Positions 63,328 through 64,000 of a stretch of DNA of 64,000 nt are shown here, in pieces. Both the position numbers and the translations under genes were made by a program. The notes under the pieces are model-generated. The model saw only the letters and a program-made list of their open reading frames with translations, was not told the DNA's origin and did not search any database. Position 1 is the first letter of the stretch. Each line of letters starts with the position of its first letter. This DNA is from DASYCK01 sp036500205 (GTDB lineage Bacteria; Myxococcota_A; Polyangia; Fen-1088), in assembly GCA_036500205.1 (NCBI GenBank), contig DASYCK010000041.1, positions 73,208 to 137,207 of the forward strand, written 5' to 3'.

Positions 63328-64000
63328 TCACGCCCGCGGGAGACTTGGAGTCTGCCGACGACGTCGGCGGAGCAGCAGCAACGCGCCGATGAGCACGGGG
63401 AGGGGGGCTCCTGCGCTGCCATTGCCAGCATAGGCGCAGCCGGACGTGACCTGACCGGTCCCGGTTTCGCCGCTGACGTCGGTGCCGCCGTCCGGAGGCG
63501 ACGACGAGCTGCCCCCGCTGCCGGGGGCGCTTCCGCCGCTGCCGGTATGGCCGCCGCTGCCTGCCGCGAGCGCGCCGCCCGAGCCCGTGCGTCCCCCGCT
63601 GCTCGCCGATGAGCCGCCCGAGCTCGACGAGCGGCCGCCGGTGCTGGCGAGCCCGCCGCTTCCAGTTCGCCCCCCGCTGCTCGGCGCGCCGCCCGCGCCG
63701 GAGGTCCCGCCGCTCGAGGAGCCCAGCGCGCCCCCCGACGCCACCGGCGCGCCTCCGGTCGACGTCGCGCCGCCGCTCGCGGTGGCGAGCCCGCCGGTGC
63801 CCGAGCTCGACGCGCCCCCGCTGCCGGGACGTCCGCCCGTCGAGGTGATGCCGCCCGCGCCGGTGAGGCCACCGCTGGAGGTGACGCCGCCGCTCGACGT
63901 GACACCGCCGCTGGCCGTGACACCGCCTGTGCTCGTGACACCGCCCGTGCTCGTGACACCGCCTGTGCTCGTGACACCGCCTGTGCTCGTGACACCGCCT
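63328..64000 (-). CDS. Gly/Ser/Thr-rich repeat protein with MYXO-CTERM-like tail (runs off right edge)
   Basis: The reverse frame is open to the window edge, giving the last 223 residues. Most are low-complexity: VTSTGG hexapeptides in the part nearest the edge, then SGG-rich repeats (GLASTGGRSSSSGGSSASS). The C-terminus is CAYAGNGSAGAPLPVLIGALLLLRRRRRQ, split here: Cys, short hydrophobic helix, Arg run, as in MYXO-CTERM signals, so the protein is probably processed and surface-displayed. The N-terminal functional part is not in the window. The start is unknown. Confidence 0.8.
   Translation of the reverse strand, partial: GGVTSTGGVTSTGGVTSTGGVTSTGGVTASGGVTSSGGVTSSGGLTGAGGITSTGGRPGSGGASSSGTGGLATASGGATSTGGAPVASGGALGSSSGGTSGAGGAPSSGGRTGSGGLASTGGRSSSSGGSSASSGGRTGSGGALAAGSGGHTGSGGSAPGSGGSSSSPPDGGTDVSGETGTGQVTSGCAYAGNGSAGAPLPVLIGALLLLRRRRRQTPSLPRA
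63881..64000 (-). repeat. 18-bp tandem repeat (VTSTGG-coding)
   Basis: Consecutive 18-base units beginning gtgaca at 63899, 63917, 63935, 63953 and 63971, with a partial one at 63989; the unit at 63881 is more degenerate. Units 63917, 63953 and 63971 are identical and 63935 differs at one base. Read on the minus strand each encodes a Gly-Gly-Val-Thr-Ser-Thr step. Coding minisatellite, likely variable in copy number. Confidence 0.9.

Overview
The window is GC-rich (most codons end in G or C) and reads as a Myxococcota (myxobacterial, Polyangia-like) chromosome. The indicators are MYXO-CTERM-type C-termini (Cys, hydrophobic helix, Arg run) on the genes at 50078-51952 and at the right edge, lipoproteins with long Gly/Ser 'GSGG' linkers, a myxobacterial-style Cys-rich repeat protein, a membrane Ser/Thr kinase, and a candidate sigma-54 promoter. 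No rRNA, tRNA, CRISPR array, insertion sequence or prophage was seen. Most of the window looks like stable chromosome with accessory lipoprotein genes. The organism assignment is an inference from these signatures.

Left part (1-14.4 kb): a partial secreted protein, a full-length class I lanthipeptide-type dehydratase (LanB) with no recognisable precursor, cyclase or transporter beside it, and a secreted coiled-coil protein. Then comes a glycogen block: glgP divergent from glgC and a GH57/DUF3536 glycosidase. This is followed by a small acidic protein, a DUF748 protein, a peptidoglycan-binding lipoprotein and a large AsmA/TamB-like protein.

Redox island (14.6-25.6 kb): two divergent transcription units. 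Leftward are a membrane 4Fe-4S NapH/NosR-like protein fused to a degenerate cyclic-nucleotide-binding domain and a flavin/2Fe-2S oxidoreductase with an unknown N-terminal domain. Rightward are a di-heme MauG/CcpA-type lipoprotein, an outer-membrane barrel, a cupredoxin and a Ser/Thr kinase with an extracytoplasmic sensor. Together they could carry electrons from NAD(P)H across the inner membrane to periplasmic haem and copper proteins with a dedicated sensor. This is the best candidate here for an undescribed system.

Middle (25.6-42.5 kb): a two-domain phosphatase-like lipoprotein, a FliA/WhiG-family sigma factor, an arylsulfotransferase-like lipoprotein, an oxidoreductase with a second plant/cyanobacterial-type glgC, and class II fructose-bisphosphate aldolase. 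A hairpin-dense intergenic region follows, then purH-purD-purE-tsaC-methyltransferase and a hybrid histidine kinase with a C-terminal GAF domain.

Right part (42.5-64 kb): an envelope cluster (nine-module Cys-rich lipoprotein, HtrA protease lipoprotein, two overlapping NHL-repeat lipoproteins, DUF2330 MYXO-CTERM protein). Next are yaeQ, a possible Tiki/ChaN-fold protein, gntK, greB, pfkA with an altered metal-site motif, a GT39-type membrane glycosyltransferase, SOS-type dnaE2 with a candidate LexA box, vapBC with a palindromic operator, a small lipoprotein, a VWA lipoprotein and a Gly-rich repeat protein that runs off the right edge.
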